Shown here: one piece after another, positions 1-8,247 of the stretch
Position numbering within the stretch: position 1 is the first letter of the stretch
How the letters are laid out: every line of letters starts with the position of its first letter
Assembly (NCBI RefSeq): GCF_019550915.1
Contig: NZ_JAHWCI010000009.1
Span: 1-64,000 of the forward strand
Source of the DNA: Mumia sp. zg.B17
Lineage (GTDB): Bacteria > Actinomycetota > Actinomycetes > Propionibacteriales > Nocardioidaceae
Direction of reading: 5' to 3'
DNA: 64,000 nt
Notes under the pieces: model-generated
The model's database searches: none
What the model saw: the letters and a program-made list of their open reading frames with translations, nothing else
Told to the model about the DNA's origin: nothing
Position numbers and translations under genes: made by a program

Positions 1-2
1 TC

Positions 3-548
3 ATGACGAGACGATGGATGCGCATCGGCGCAGTAGCGGCAGGGTCCGTCCTGGCCGTCGGCATGGTGCCGACCGCAGCACAGGCGGCGACCACCGACGT
101 GAAGGACCCGCGCGGCGATGCCCCGCGGGTCGCCGACATCACGAAGCTGCGGGTCAAGAACGGCGATCACCGCGTCAGCGGTGTGCTGACGATCCCGAAC
201 CGCAACAAGAAGAAGCTCGCGATCACGGAGCTGAACATCAAGACCCGTGACAGCGGCCGCTGGGCCTACATCGTCTCGGTCAAGCGCAACCGCCAGGGCG
301 CGGTGACCGACAAGTCCCTCGGCTGGCAGCGCGGTGACGATCCGAGCAGTTACACACCGCTGCCCTGCAGCGGGATCACGACGTCCTGGAACGGCAAGAA
401 GACGACCATCTCGGTGCCCGTCCGCTGCCTGACCAAGACGACCCGCCCGCGCGTCAAGGTGCGTGCCGCGATCATCGCCCGCGTCGGCGAGGGTCACGAC
501 TGGTACGACGAGCGCACCCGCTACAGCCGCTACGTCAAGCGCGGCTGA
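3..548 (+). CDS. Secreted protein of unknown function
   Basis: The 181-residue product begins with a typical Sec signal peptide: a positive N-terminus (MTRRWMR), a hydrophobic core, and a probable AQA-A cleavage near residue 28. The mature part is rich in Lys, Arg, Thr and Val and looks like a small all-beta domain. It holds two cysteines (in LPCSG and VRCL) that could form a disulfide outside the cell. No catalytic motif was recognised and no function is proposed. The ATG lies at the very edge of the window, so promoter and ribosome site cannot be seen; the good signal peptide argues that this is the true start. It converges on the VOC gene across a large palindrome. Confidence 0.75.
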   Translation: MTRRWMRIGAVAAGSVLAVGMVPTAAQAATTDVKDPRGDAPRVADITKLRVKNGDHRVSGVLTIPNRNKKKLAITELNIKTRDSGRWAYIVSVKRNRQGAVTDKSLGWQRGDDPSSYTPLPCSGITTSWNGKKTTISVPVRCLTKTTRPRVKVRAAIIARVGEGHDWYDERTRYSRYVKRG

Positions 549-556
549 CCTCTCCT

Positions 557-621
557 CCCCGATGTGTGCAGAACATCCAGGATCTCGGGCGTAAGACCTG
601 GATGAACTGCACACATCGGGG
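557..621. terminator. Nested palindrome between convergent genes, family member 1
   Basis: Perfect 15-base outer arms (CCCCGATGTGTGCAG at 557-571 and its complement at 607-621) enclose 8-base inner arms (CATCCAGG at 574-581, CCTGGATG at 597-604), an AA/AA internal loop and a 15-base apical loop. It lies 9 bases after the stop of the upstream gene and 17 bases from the stop of the opposing gene. Folded RNA from either strand would be a long hairpin, so a bidirectional terminator is the simplest role. The right edge reads CGGGGACGG, as in the two elements near 10.8 and 15.1 kb. Confidence 0.7.
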
Positions 622-638
622 ACGGAACGCCCGCGACG

Positions 639-1328
639 TCAGGCGCGGTCGAGCGATCGCCTCAGGTCGGCGACCGCCTCCTCGATCTCGGGGGTGAGGG
701 GGTGGTCGCCAAGCTCGTCCAGGGTGCGGGCCGCAGCCTCGGGGTCGTCGGCGCGGACCCAGAGCTCGGCGAGGTAGGCCAGCGCCTGCACCCGGTCCTC
801 GATGGGACTCGCCTCGTCCTCACGGCGGATCGCGCCGGCGAGCAAGGTCGCCGCCTCCGCCGGGTCACCGTTCGAGTCGGCGAGCACCACCGCGTACGCG
901 TACGCCGTCGCGAGCCGGCTCTCCTCCATGACGGGCTCCGCGATGCCGCGCGTGAAGCGGACCGCGTTGCCGCCCGGGTCGATCAGGCTGAATCCCGAGA
1001 GGCCGCGGGCGTTCTCGCGCAGGCGCGGTCGCGTGATCCGGGGGACACCGGACATCGGGAGCGTGTCGTAGCGCTCACGCAACCCGGCCGCGATCGCCTC
1101 GAACCACGGCTCGGTGTCGTCGACCAGGACGACGCACGTCCCGTACGAGCCGTCGGGATCGAACCCCTCCACGCCGAAGTAGTGGAGCTCCAGGCCGTCG
1201 CGCTCGACGGCGACGTACGGGTTGGGGCTGGACTGGCGAAAGGTCGTGGTGAACCCGAGGGCTTCGTAGAAGTCGGTGATGTCGTCGATCGAAGGGCAGG
1301 GCAGCAGCGGGATCGCGCGGACAGACAT
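639..1328 (-). CDS. VOC (glyoxalase/bleomycin-resistance fold) protein with helical C-terminal extension
   Basis: Residues 1 to about 128 match the vicinal oxygen chelate fold: a beta-strand start (RAIPLLPCPSI), FYEALGF, and a second half ending LIDPGGNAVRF. The remaining 100 residues are almost entirely helical, with TPR-like periodicity (AYAYAVVLADSNGDPAEAATLL, then AYLAELWVRADDPEAAARTL). A plain VOC protein is about 120-140 residues, so this is a two-part protein. The substrate is unknown; members bind small electrophiles, antibiotics or metals. The start is ATG with TACGCT 6 bases upstream and no Shine-Dalgarno sequence, suggesting a leaderless transcript separate from the leucine operon. 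Confidence 0.8.
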   Translation of the reverse strand: MSVRAIPLLPCPSIDDITDFYEALGFTTTFRQSSPNPYVAVERDGLELHYFGVEGFDPDGSYGTCVVLVDDTEPWFEAIAAGLRERYDTLPMSGVPRITRPRLRENARGLSGFSLIDPGGNAVRFTRGIAEPVMEESRLATAYAYAVVLADSNGDPAEAATLLAGAIRREDEASPIEDRVQALAYLAELWVRADDPEAAARTLDELGDHPLTPEIEEAVADLRRSLDRA

Positions 1329-1334
1329 ACCAGC

Positions 1335-1340
1335 AGCGTA
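1335..1340 (-). promoter_or_regulatory. -10 element of the VOC gene (leaderless)
   Basis: On the minus strand TACGCT is followed by six bases and then the ATG at 1328. TANNNT placed 6-7 bases before the start codon is the usual layout of leaderless actinobacterial genes. It sits in the 34-base gap after the HMG-CoA lyase gene. Confidence 0.5.
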
Positions 1341-1362
1341 GAACCCCGGCCCGTCTGGCCGC

Positions 1363-2292
1363 TCAGCCGGCCGTCAGCGCACGCACCACCGCGGACGGGG
1401 ACGGGCGCCCCAGCTGCTCTGCCATCCAGGCACTCGTCTGCGCGAGCGCGGACAGGTCGACCCCGTGCGCCACGCCGAGCCCGTCGAGCATCCAGACCAG
1501 ATCCTCGGTGGCGAGGTTGCCGGTCGCAGACTTCGCGTACGGACACCCGCCGAGCCCACCGGCGGAGGCGTCGAAGGTCGTGACGCCGCGGCGGAGTGCC
1601 GCGTACGTGTTGGCGAGCGCCTGCCCGTAGGTGTCGTGGAAGTGCAGGGCGATCTGGTCGAGTCCGACGCCCGCCTCCGCGAACGCGTCGAGCAGCACCT
1701 CGACATGGTGTGCGGTGCCGACGCCGATGGTGTCGCCGAGCGACAGCTCGTACGCGCCCATGTCGAGCAGCCGCCGACCGGCGGTGACGACGCGGTCGAC
1801 CGCGACCTCGCCCTCCCACGGGTCGCCGAAGCACATCGAGAGGTACGCCCGCACCTTCACGCCGGCGTCGAGGGCACGCCGCACCACCGGCTCGAACATT
1901 GCGAACTGCGACTCGTACGTGCTGTTGAGGTTCTTCGCGGCGAACGTCTCCGTGGCGCTGGCAAAGACCGCGACGTGGGTGACGCCGGACTCGAGCGCGC
2001 GGTCGAGGCCGCGCTCGTTGGGGACGAGGACGGGGTACGGCACGGGGCCGTGCAGGTCGAGCCGCGCGACCAGGTCGGCGGCGTCAGCGAGCTGCGGGAC
2101 CCATCGCGGGTGGACGAAGCTCGTCGCCTCGACGACCGGGAGTCCGGCGGCGGTCAGCCGCTCGACGAACGCGAGCTTGGTGTCGAGAGGGATCACGCCC
2201 GACTCGTTCTGCAGACCGTCGCGAGCACCGACCTCGTAGATCGTCACCCTCTCGGGCAGTGCCGGATCGCGGTGGACGGAGGGGAGACTCAC
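1363..2292 (-). CDS. Hydroxymethylglutaryl-CoA lyase
   Basis: This 309-residue protein cleaves 3-hydroxy-3-methylglutaryl-CoA to acetoacetate and acetyl-CoA, the last step of leucine breakdown. The family signature is clear: the VGARDGLQNE motif near residue 21, with the catalytic Arg-Asp pair and substrate-binding residues of the DRE-TIM barrel; later SLGDTIGVG, the metal-binding HFHDTYGQAL and the cysteine loop GGLGGCPYA. Length is normal for bacterial enzymes (about 300). The GTG start overlaps the stop of the biotin-carrying subunit by four bases (GTGA), so it is the third and last gene of the leucine operon. The enzyme is often called MvaB, HmgL or LiuE. Confidence 0.93.
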   Translation of the reverse strand: MSLPSVHRDPALPERVTIYEVGARDGLQNESGVIPLDTKLAFVERLTAAGLPVVEATSFVHPRWVPQLADAADLVARLDLHGPVPYPVLVPNERGLDRALESGVTHVAVFASATETFAAKNLNSTYESQFAMFEPVVRRALDAGVKVRAYLSMCFGDPWEGEVAVDRVVTAGRRLLDMGAYELSLGDTIGVGTAHHVEVLLDAFAEAGVGLDQIALHFHDTYGQALANTYAALRRGVTTFDASAGGLGGCPYAKSATGNLATEDLVWMLDGLGVAHGVDLSALAQTSAWMAEQLGRPSPSAVVRALTAG

Positions 2293-4151
2293 GCCTGGTC
2301 CTCCACCCTGAACAGCAGCGCACCGAGCGCGACCTGGTCACCGGACGCGACCCCGACCCGGGTCACCACACCCGCGTACGGAGCCTTCAGCGCGATCTCC
2401 ATCTTCATCGCCTCCACGACGCCGAGGACCTGGCCTTCGTCCACCGTCTCACCCTCGGCCGCCGAGACGGAGAGGACCGTGCCCGGCATCGGGGACACGA
2501 TGTCGGCGTCACCGGTCGCAGCGCCTGCGCGGTCACGCGCCGGGTCCGGGTGACGGAACGTCCAGGACTGGCCCTGGTGGGCGACGGTCACGCTGCGGGG
2601 ATCGACGACCGACGGCGCGTCGACGGCCGTGACTGCTTCGTACGACCCGGGCGTCAGGCTGACCTCCACCGGGTTGGCGTCGGCGTCGACGAGCGAGACC
2701 AGGACCGGAGCCGGGCTCGCCGCGGAGCGCCACCCGTCGGCGGCGCCGAACGGGTCGTCGGCCGGAGACACGTTCGCCCGGGCCCACGCGCGCGTCGCGG
2801 ACTCACACGCCTGCGGCGGGACGTCGGGACGTGTCGTCAGGTCTGCCGCCTCGGCCGAGTCGAGCCACGACGTGTGGACCGCCGCGGACCCGAAGGCGTC
2901 GGACGCCACCAGCCGTCGAAGGAAGCCGGTGTTGGTGGTGACGCCCAGCACGGCCGTCCGGTCGAGCGCGTCGACGAGTGCGGCGCGAGCGGTCTCGCGG
3001 TCCGGTCCGTGCGCGATCACCTTGCCCAGCATCGGGTCGTACGCGGTGGTGACCTCGGCGCCCGACTCGAGCGCCGCGTCGACACGCACGTGCTCGGGCC
3101 AGACGACGCGGTCGGCACGGCCCGCCTGCGGGAGGAATCCGGCGTAGGCGTCCTCGGCGTAGACGCGCGCCTCGATCGCGTGGCCGGACGCGGCCACCTC
3201 GTCCTGGGCGATGCCGAGGGGGAGACCCTGCGCGACCCGCAGCTGGAGATCGACGAGGTCGAGCCCGGTGATCGCCTCGGTCACCGGGTGCTCGACCTGG
3301 AGGCGCGTGTTCATCTCGAGGAAGGCGATCCGCTCCGCGTCGCCCTGGCCGTGCACGAGGAACTCGACCGTGCCGGCGTTCACGTAGCCGACCTCCTGCG
3401 ACAGCGCGACCGCGGCCTCCGTCAGCCGGGCGCGCGTGGCGTCGGAGATCGTCGGGGCCGGGGCCTCCTCGAGCACCTTCTGGTGGCGGCGCTGGGCCGA
3501 GCAGTCGCGCTCGAAGAGGTGGAGGACGGTGCCGTGCTCGTCGCCGATCACCTGCACCTCGACGTGGCGGCCACGCTCGACGTACTCCTCGACGATGAGC
3601 GTGTCGTCGCCGAAGGCCGACGCGGCCTCACGGCGGGCGGCCGCGATCGCCTCGGCGAGGTCGGCGGGGTCGCGCACGACACGCATGCCCTTGCCGCCTC
3701 CACCGGCCGCGGCCTTGACCAGGACGGGATAGGCGTCGGCGGGGACCGTCGCCGGGTCATAGCGCTGGGTCACGGGCACGCCTGCCCGCTCGGCCACGTC
3801 ACGCGCCCGGTCCTTGCGCCCCATCAGGTCGATGACCTCGGCGCTCGGTCCGATCCACACCAGGCCGGCGTTGGTGACCGACCGAGCCGCGTCGGCCCGC
3901 TCGGACAGGAACCCGTAGCCAGGGTGCACGGCCTGCGCACCGCTGCGTCGAGCGGCGTCGAGGATCGCGTCGACGGAGAGGTAGGAGTCGACCCGCTCGA
4001 CATGGTCGGCGAGGCGGACGTGGGGCGCCAGGGCATCGGCGTCGGAGTGGACGGCGACCGCCCGCAGCCCGGCCGCCTGGAGGGCGCGGACGACGCGGAC
4101 GGCGATCTCGCCGCGGTTGGCGACGAGCACGCTGGTGAATCGTGGGGTCAT
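2289..4151 (-). CDS. Methylcrotonyl-CoA carboxylase, biotin carboxylase/BCCP (alpha) subunit
   Basis: A 620-residue acyl-CoA carboxylase alpha chain. The N-terminal biotin carboxylase domain starts VLVANRGEIAVR; the ATP-grasp part contains KAAAGGGGKGMR and FLEMNTRLQVEHPVTE. A BT-like middle region follows, and the C-terminal biotinyl domain has VEAMKMEI, whose Lys carries biotin. It works with the carboxyltransferase 5 bases upstream. Together with HMG-CoA lyase this points to 3-methylcrotonyl-CoA (leucine pathway) as substrate, although acetyl- or propionyl-CoA activity cannot be excluded from sequence. The ATG at 4151 was chosen because it gives MTPRFTSVLVANRGE and falls just after the preceding stop; longer frames run into the upstream gene. 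Confidence 0.9.
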   Translation of the reverse strand: MTPRFTSVLVANRGEIAVRVVRALQAAGLRAVAVHSDADALAPHVRLADHVERVDSYLSVDAILDAARRSGAQAVHPGYGFLSERADAARSVTNAGLVWIGPSAEVIDLMGRKDRARDVAERAGVPVTQRYDPATVPADAYPVLVKAAAGGGGKGMRVVRDPADLAEAIAAARREAASAFGDDTLIVEEYVERGRHVEVQVIGDEHGTVLHLFERDCSAQRRHQKVLEEAPAPTISDATRARLTEAAVALSQEVGYVNAGTVEFLVHGQGDAERIAFLEMNTRLQVEHPVTEAITGLDLVDLQLRVAQGLPLGIAQDEVAASGHAIEARVYAEDAYAGFLPQAGRADRVVWPEHVRVDAALESGAEVTTAYDPMLGKVIAHGPDRETARAALVDALDRTAVLGVTTNTGFLRRLVASDAFGSAAVHTSWLDSAEAADLTTRPDVPPQACESATRAWARANVSPADDPFGAADGWRSAASPAPVLVSLVDADANPVEVSLTPGSYEAVTAVDAPSVVDPRSVTVAHQGQSWTFRHPDPARDRAGAATGDADIVSPMPGTVLSVSAAEGETVDEGQVLGVVEAMKMEIALKAPYAGVVTRVGVASGDQVALGALLFRVEDQA

Positions 4152-4156
4152 GGCAC

Positions 4157-5731
4157 TCACATCCGGAAGACGCCGTAGTGGGGTTCGGGGATCGGCGCGT
4201 TGGACGACGCCTGGAGCGCCATGCCGAGGACGCGCCGGGTGTCGGCGGGGTCGATGATGCCGTCGTCCCAGAGCCGTGCGGTCGAGTAGTACGCAGAGCC
4301 CTGCGCCTCGTACTGGGCGCGGATCGGCGCCTTGAAGGCCTCCTCGTCGTCGGCCGACCACTCCTCACCACGCGCCTCCACGCCGTCTCGCCGGACGGTC
4401 GCCAGCACCGAGGCGGCCTGCTCGCCGCCCATCACGGAGATCTTGGCGTTGGGCCACATCCAGAGGAAGCGAGGGTCGTACGCGCGTCCCGACATGCCGT
4501 AGTTGCCGGCGCCGTACGACCCGCCGATGACGACGGTGAACCGCGGGACGACCGAGGACGCGACGGCGGTCACGAGCTTGGCGCCGTCCTTGGCGATGCC
4601 GCCGTTCTCGTACTCGCGGCCGACCATGAAGCCGGTGATGTTCTGGAGGAACACCAACGGGACGCCGCGCTGGTTGGCGAGCTCGATGAAGTGCGCGCCC
4701 TTGAGGGACGACTCGGAGAACAAGATGCCGTTGTTGGCGACGATGGCGACCGGGTAGCCCCAGATGCGGGCGAACGCGCAGACCAGCGTCTCGCCGTACA
4801 GCGGCTTGAACTCGTGGAACGTCGAGCCGTCGACGAGGCGACGGATCACCTCGCGCACGTCGTACGGGGTGCGCGAGTCGGTCGGCACCACGTCGTACAG
4901 GGTCTCGGGGTCCTCGAGGGGCTCGACGACCTCCGTGCGCTCGATGCTCGGAGGCGTCCGGCGCTCGAACGTCGCGACGATGCTGCGGACGATCGCCAGG
5001 GCGTGGGCGTCGTCGTCGGCGAGGTGGTCGACGACACCGGAGCGCCGGGCGTGGACCTCGCCGCCGCCCAGCTCCTCGGCAGTGACGACCTCTCCGGTCG
5101 CGGCCTTCACCAGCGGCGGGCCTCCCAGGAAGATCGTGCCCTGGTCCTTGACGATGACGGTCTCGTCGCTCATCGCCGGGACGTACGCGCCTCCCGCGGT
5201 GCACGAGCCCATCACCGCGGCGACCTGCGGGATGCCCTGCGCCGACATCTGCGCCTGGTTGTAGAAGATGCGCCCGAAGTGCTCCCGGTCCGGGAAGACC
5301 TCGTCCTGCATCGGCAGGAACGCGCCCCCGGAGTCCACGAGATAGAGGCAGGGGAGCCGGTTCTCGGCAGCCACGGTCTGGGCGCGGAGGTGCTTCTTGA
5401 CCGTGAGCGGGTAGTAGGTGCCGCCCTTGACGGTGGCGTCGTTGGCGACGATCACACACTCGCGGCCCGACACCCGGCCGATGCCGGCGACCACACCTGC
5501 GCTGGGCACCGCGTGCGCGTCCCCGTCGGCGCCGTACATCCCGTACGCGGCCAGCGGCGCGATCTCGAGGAACGGCGAGCCGGGGTCGAGGAGGCGGTCG
5601 ACGCGGTCGCGGACGAAGAGCTTGCCGCGCTTCTCGTGCTTGTCGCGGGCGCGCTCGGGTCCGCCGGTGCGCACGACGGCGAGGCGTTCGCGCAGCTCGG
5701 CGACGAGGTCGCGCATGCCGGTGGGGTGCAT
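4157..5731 (-). CDS. Methylcrotonyl-CoA carboxylase, carboxyltransferase (beta) subunit
   Basis: This 524-residue carboxyltransferase moves CO2 from carboxybiotin to the acyl-CoA. The N-half carries the acyl-CoA site ([33 protein letters not shown]) and the C-half the biotin-side oxyanion glycines ([16 protein letters not shown]). [14 protein letters not shown] and the length (about 530) are typical of MCC beta rather than propionyl-CoA carboxylase. It is the first gene of the operon with the alpha subunit and HMG-CoA lyase. Isovaleryl-CoA dehydrogenase and methylglutaconyl-CoA hydratase are not in the window. The start is ATG at 5731 (Met6 at 5716 is an alternative); neither has a Shine-Dalgarno sequence, and a double GTTAAC site lies 10 bases upstream. 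Confidence 0.92.
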   Translation of the reverse strand: MHPTGMRDLVAELRERLAVVRTGGPERARDKHEKRGKLFVRDRVDRLLDPGSPFLEIAPLAAYGMYGADGDAHAVPSAGVVAGIGRVSGRECVIVANDATVKGGTYYPLTVKKHLRAQTVAAENRLPCLYLVDSGGAFLPMQDEVFPDREHFGRIFYNQAQMSAQGIPQVAAVMGSCTAGGAYVPAMSDETVIVKDQGTIFLGGPPLVKAATGEVVTAEELGGGEVHARRSGVVDHLADDDAHALAIVRSIVATFERRTPPSIERTEVVEPLEDPETLYDVVPTDSRTPYDVREVIRRLVDGSTFHEFKPLYGETLVCAFARIWGYPVAIVANNGILFSESSLKGAHFIELANQRGVPLVFLQNITGFMVGREYENGGIAKDGAKLVTAVASSVVPRFTVVIGGSYGAGNYGMSGRAYDPRFLWMWPNAKISVMGGEQAASVLATVRRDGVEARGEEWSADDEEAFKAPIRAQYEAQGSAYYSTARLWDDGIIDPADTRRVLGMALQASSNAPIPEPHYGVFRM

Positions 5732-5740
5732 GCCGTCGAT

Positions 5741-5756
5741 GTTAACGGTTGTTAAC
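5741..5756. promoter_or_regulatory. Candidate operator of the leucine-degradation operon (paired GTTAAC)
   Basis: Two copies of the self-complementary hexamer GTTAAC (5741-5746 and 5751-5756) are separated by four bases, in an otherwise GC-rich region just upstream of the carboxyltransferase start. Their position across the expected transcription start would let a bound repressor block the operon. No regulator gene is adjacent. Confidence 0.45.
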
Positions 5757-5818
5757 CTGAGAAACCACCGCCCCCGTGGGACTACGCACCCGCCTCGCCG
5801 GTCCGTACGCCTCAGCCG

Positions 5819-7141
5819 TCAGTGCGCGTCGAACTGCACGGACACCCAGTGGTCGGACGACGGCCAGGCCGGGACGACGAGGGTGTGCGGACGTGTCGTC
5901 CCGCGCGGCACCGCCCGCAGCCGGATCCCGGCGTGCCGGCGGGGCGCCCGGAGGTACTGGTCGACGCCGGTGATGAACGGGACCGACGCGAACTCGGCGA
6001 TGGGCTGACCCAGGACGCTCACCCCGTCGGCGTGCTGGTCGCCCACCGCGATGCCGATCGCGCGCTTGGCTCGAGGAGCGATCCCGTCGAGAACCGAGAC
6101 GCCGTCGATCGTCAGGGTGTCGTTGCGGCCGTCCTGGTCGCTCCACCACTCCTTGTTGCGGCTGATCGTGAGGTTGGCGTGCCGCGGCGACGCGGTCATC
6201 ACGCTGCGCACGACCCCGCCGGGCTGGTCGGTCATCAGGCGGACGAACCGGTCGGAGCGCGTGAACGGCTCGGTGTAGAAGTGGTGCGTGATCTCGCCGC
6301 GGGTGAGCACGAACTCGTACCGGGCGTGCCGCGAGGCGCGGAACGGGCCGAACGCTCCGTCGGTCACGTCGAAGGTGGCGACCGGTCGTCCGAGGCGTGC
6401 CCCAGTGAGCCGACCGACGCGATAGACCCTCAGCGTGCCGTCGACCACCGGCAGGTTGCTCACGAAGAAGTTCACCCGCCCGGATACCGTCGGACGCCCA
6501 CGCTCCGCGCGGACCTCGGTCGTGGCGGGCCGGCGCCCGTTGAAGAAGCGGAACATCTCGCGGAAGCTCTTTTCCGAGGTGACCGCCTCGGTGTGCCCCT
6601 GCTCGCCGAGGTCGACGTTGGTGGCACCGACGACCGTGCGGGTGACGCCTGGATAGCGCCACGGCTCCGCCCACAGCGCCAGGGTCGGGACGCCGCCGGG
6701 GAGCGCCGTCGCCGTCAGACCGTCGATGTTGACGTAGTGGGCGACACGGCCGGCGCGCGCCGGGGAGCTGTTCAAGTACTGCTGGGAGACGTACGTGCCG
6801 AGGGAGTGGCCGACGAGGTCGACCTTGTCGGCTCCTGTACGTCGGAGCACCGCCGCGACCGCGGCGTCGATCCGCTCGTGCACCTGAGCGAGCGTGTTGG
6901 TCTGGAACTGCGTGTCGTACTCGACCGCCTCGATGTCCTCCGCGCGGTAGCCGTTGCTCGCGAACCGCAGCGCGGGTGTCTGGAACTGGCTCGCCGAGCC
7001 CGCCGAGCCGTGCACGAACACGATGGGTCGCGGCTTGACGTGTCCCGGACCCGTCCCGCTCGCCGGAGCAGGCGCTGCCAGGGCGAACGAGGCGAGAACG
7101 AGCGAGAGAGTGGCGACGATCGAGCCGAGCACACGCTTCAC
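5819..7141 (-). CDS. Secreted alpha/beta-hydrolase (lipase-like)
   Basis: A 440-residue exported hydrolase. The N-terminus is a signal peptide (MKRVLGSIVATLSLVLASFA, cleaved near APAPASG). The catalytic part begins with the oxyanion loop PIVFVHGSAGSASQF and has the nucleophile elbow GHSLGTYVSQ near residue 120, the GxSxG serine of lipases and esterases. The second half (about 200 residues) looks like beta-sandwich modules and may bind substrate. The GTG start is preceded by AGGAGG five bases upstream. A strong promoter containing an embedded palindrome lies 31-59 bases upstream, so the gene is probably repressible. Substrate is unknown; a triacylglycerol or other ester outside the cell is likely. 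Confidence 0.82.
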   Translation of the reverse strand: MKRVLGSIVATLSLVLASFALAAPAPASGTGPGHVKPRPIVFVHGSAGSASQFQTPALRFASNGYRAEDIEAVEYDTQFQTNTLAQVHERIDAAVAAVLRRTGADKVDLVGHSLGTYVSQQYLNSSPARAGRVAHYVNIDGLTATALPGGVPTLALWAEPWRYPGVTRTVVGATNVDLGEQGHTEAVTSEKSFREMFRFFNGRRPATTEVRAERGRPTVSGRVNFFVSNLPVVDGTLRVYRVGRLTGARLGRPVATFDVTDGAFGPFRASRHARYEFVLTRGEITHHFYTEPFTRSDRFVRLMTDQPGGVVRSVMTASPRHANLTISRNKEWWSDQDGRNDTLTIDGVSVLDGIAPRAKRAIGIAVGDQHADGVSVLGQPIAEFASVPFITGVDQYLRAPRRHAGIRLRAVPRGTTRPHTLVVPAWPSSDHWVSVQFDAH

Positions 7142-7171
7142 GGGACCTCCTGGGCCGAGATGTGATCTCCG

Positions 7172-7200
7172 ACACTAAGCAGGCGCTTAGCGGGGGTCAA
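7172..7200 (-). promoter_or_regulatory. Lipase promoter with operator palindrome in the spacer
   Basis: Reading the minus strand, TTGACC (7200-7195) and TAGTGT (7177-7172) are separated by 17 bases, a good SigA-type promoter. The spacer and -10 region contain the inverted repeat CTAAGC-N4-GCTTAG (7190-7175). A protein on this palindrome would block polymerase directly. The form resembles TetR-family operators; no matching regulator gene is adjacent. Confidence 0.65.
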
Positions 7201-7222
7201 CAGCAGGACGTGAGACCGCGTC

Positions 7223-8185
7223 TCAGGCGAGCAACAGGGTCTTGCCGATCGCGCTGCGGTCCTCCAGCCCACGGTGGGCGTCGGCGGCCCGTTCCAACGG
7301 ATAGCGCTGCTTGATGACCGGCGCCCACTCGGCGGCGCGTCGCCGCTGCACCGCCTCTGCCGTCAGGCGCCGGATGCCGTCCGGTGCGAGCTGTGCCCCC
7401 GTGATGCCCTGCACCTCCAGGCGACGCCTGCGAACCTCCTCCGGGTCCGGCTCGAGGAAGCCTCCGGCCGCGCCGTACGCAACGAGCCTGCCCCCGTCGC
7501 CGAGCACCGCGAACGCCTCCTGCCCGGGCGTACCGCCGGCGCCGTCGAGCAGGACGGTCGGAGCCAACCCTCCGAGCGCGGCTACTGCCTTGTCGGTCCA
7601 GCCGGGCACGCTGTAGTCGACCGCCTCGGCACCGAGCTCGCGCACGAGCGCCAGCTTGCGCTCGCCGCGGGCGGCCCCGACCACGGCCGCACCCCGAGCG
7701 AGGAGCAGCTGCACGATCAGCGCCCCTGCGCCTCCGGTCGCGGCGTTGACGATCACCCGGTCGCCCCGCTCGACACGCGTCACCTCGACGAGGCGCAGCG
7801 CCGTCACCCCGTCACGCGAGAGCGCGGCGGCATCCTCGTCGGCGACGTCGTCGGGGAGGGCGTACGCGGTCTCGACCGGAACGGTGACCCGCTCGGCGTA
7901 CCCGCCCTGCGTCCCCGATCGCGCCACCACCCGCCGCCCGACCCAGGAGCCGTCGACGCCGGGTCCCACGCTGCGCACCGTGCCGGCGACCGCGCCGCCC
8001 GCGACGTACGGCAGAGGCATCCCCCACTCCGCGGCCCCGCCCTGACGGAGCATCGTGTCGAGGTAGATCACGTCGGCGACGGAGACGTCGACCAGGAGCT
8101 GGTCCGGCTCTGGTTCGGGATCGGGGAGCTCCTCGACCTCCAGCACGTCCGGTCCGCCGTACTCCCGCACCACCACTGCACGCAT
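7223..8185 (-). CDS. Zinc-independent quinone oxidoreductase-like protein (MDR family)
   Basis: A 320-residue medium-chain dehydrogenase/reductase of the NADPH:quinone reductase type. The GroES-like N-half starts MRAVVVREYGGPDVLEVEE; the NADPH-binding Rossmann motif is NAATGGAGALIVQLLLARG near residue 140-160. The catalytic and structural zinc cysteines of alcohol dehydrogenases are absent, as expected for this branch. It would reduce quinones or enone-like electrophiles in the cytoplasm. ATG at 8185 has GAGGAGGACCC upstream. It follows the LuxR/TrmB-type regulator on the same strand, separated by the 26-bp tandem repeat, and is probably cotranscribed with it or controlled by it. Confidence 0.88.
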   Translation of the reverse strand: MRAVVVREYGGPDVLEVEELPDPEPEPDQLLVDVSVADVIYLDTMLRQGGAAEWGMPLPYVAGGAVAGTVRSVGPGVDGSWVGRRVVARSGTQGGYAERVTVPVETAYALPDDVADEDAAALSRDGVTALRLVEVTRVERGDRVIVNAATGGAGALIVQLLLARGAAVVGAARGERKLALVRELGAEAVDYSVPGWTDKAVAALGGLAPTVLLDGAGGTPGQEAFAVLGDGGRLVAYGAAGGFLEPDPEEVRRRRLEVQGITGAQLAPDGIRRLTAEAVQRRRAAEWAPVIKQRYPLERAADAHRGLEDRSAIGKTLLLA

Positions 8186-8247
8186 CGGGTCCTCCTCGTC
8201 GGTCGACTGGAATCCCGAGTGTTCATGCTCAAGTCGACATGAGGTCA

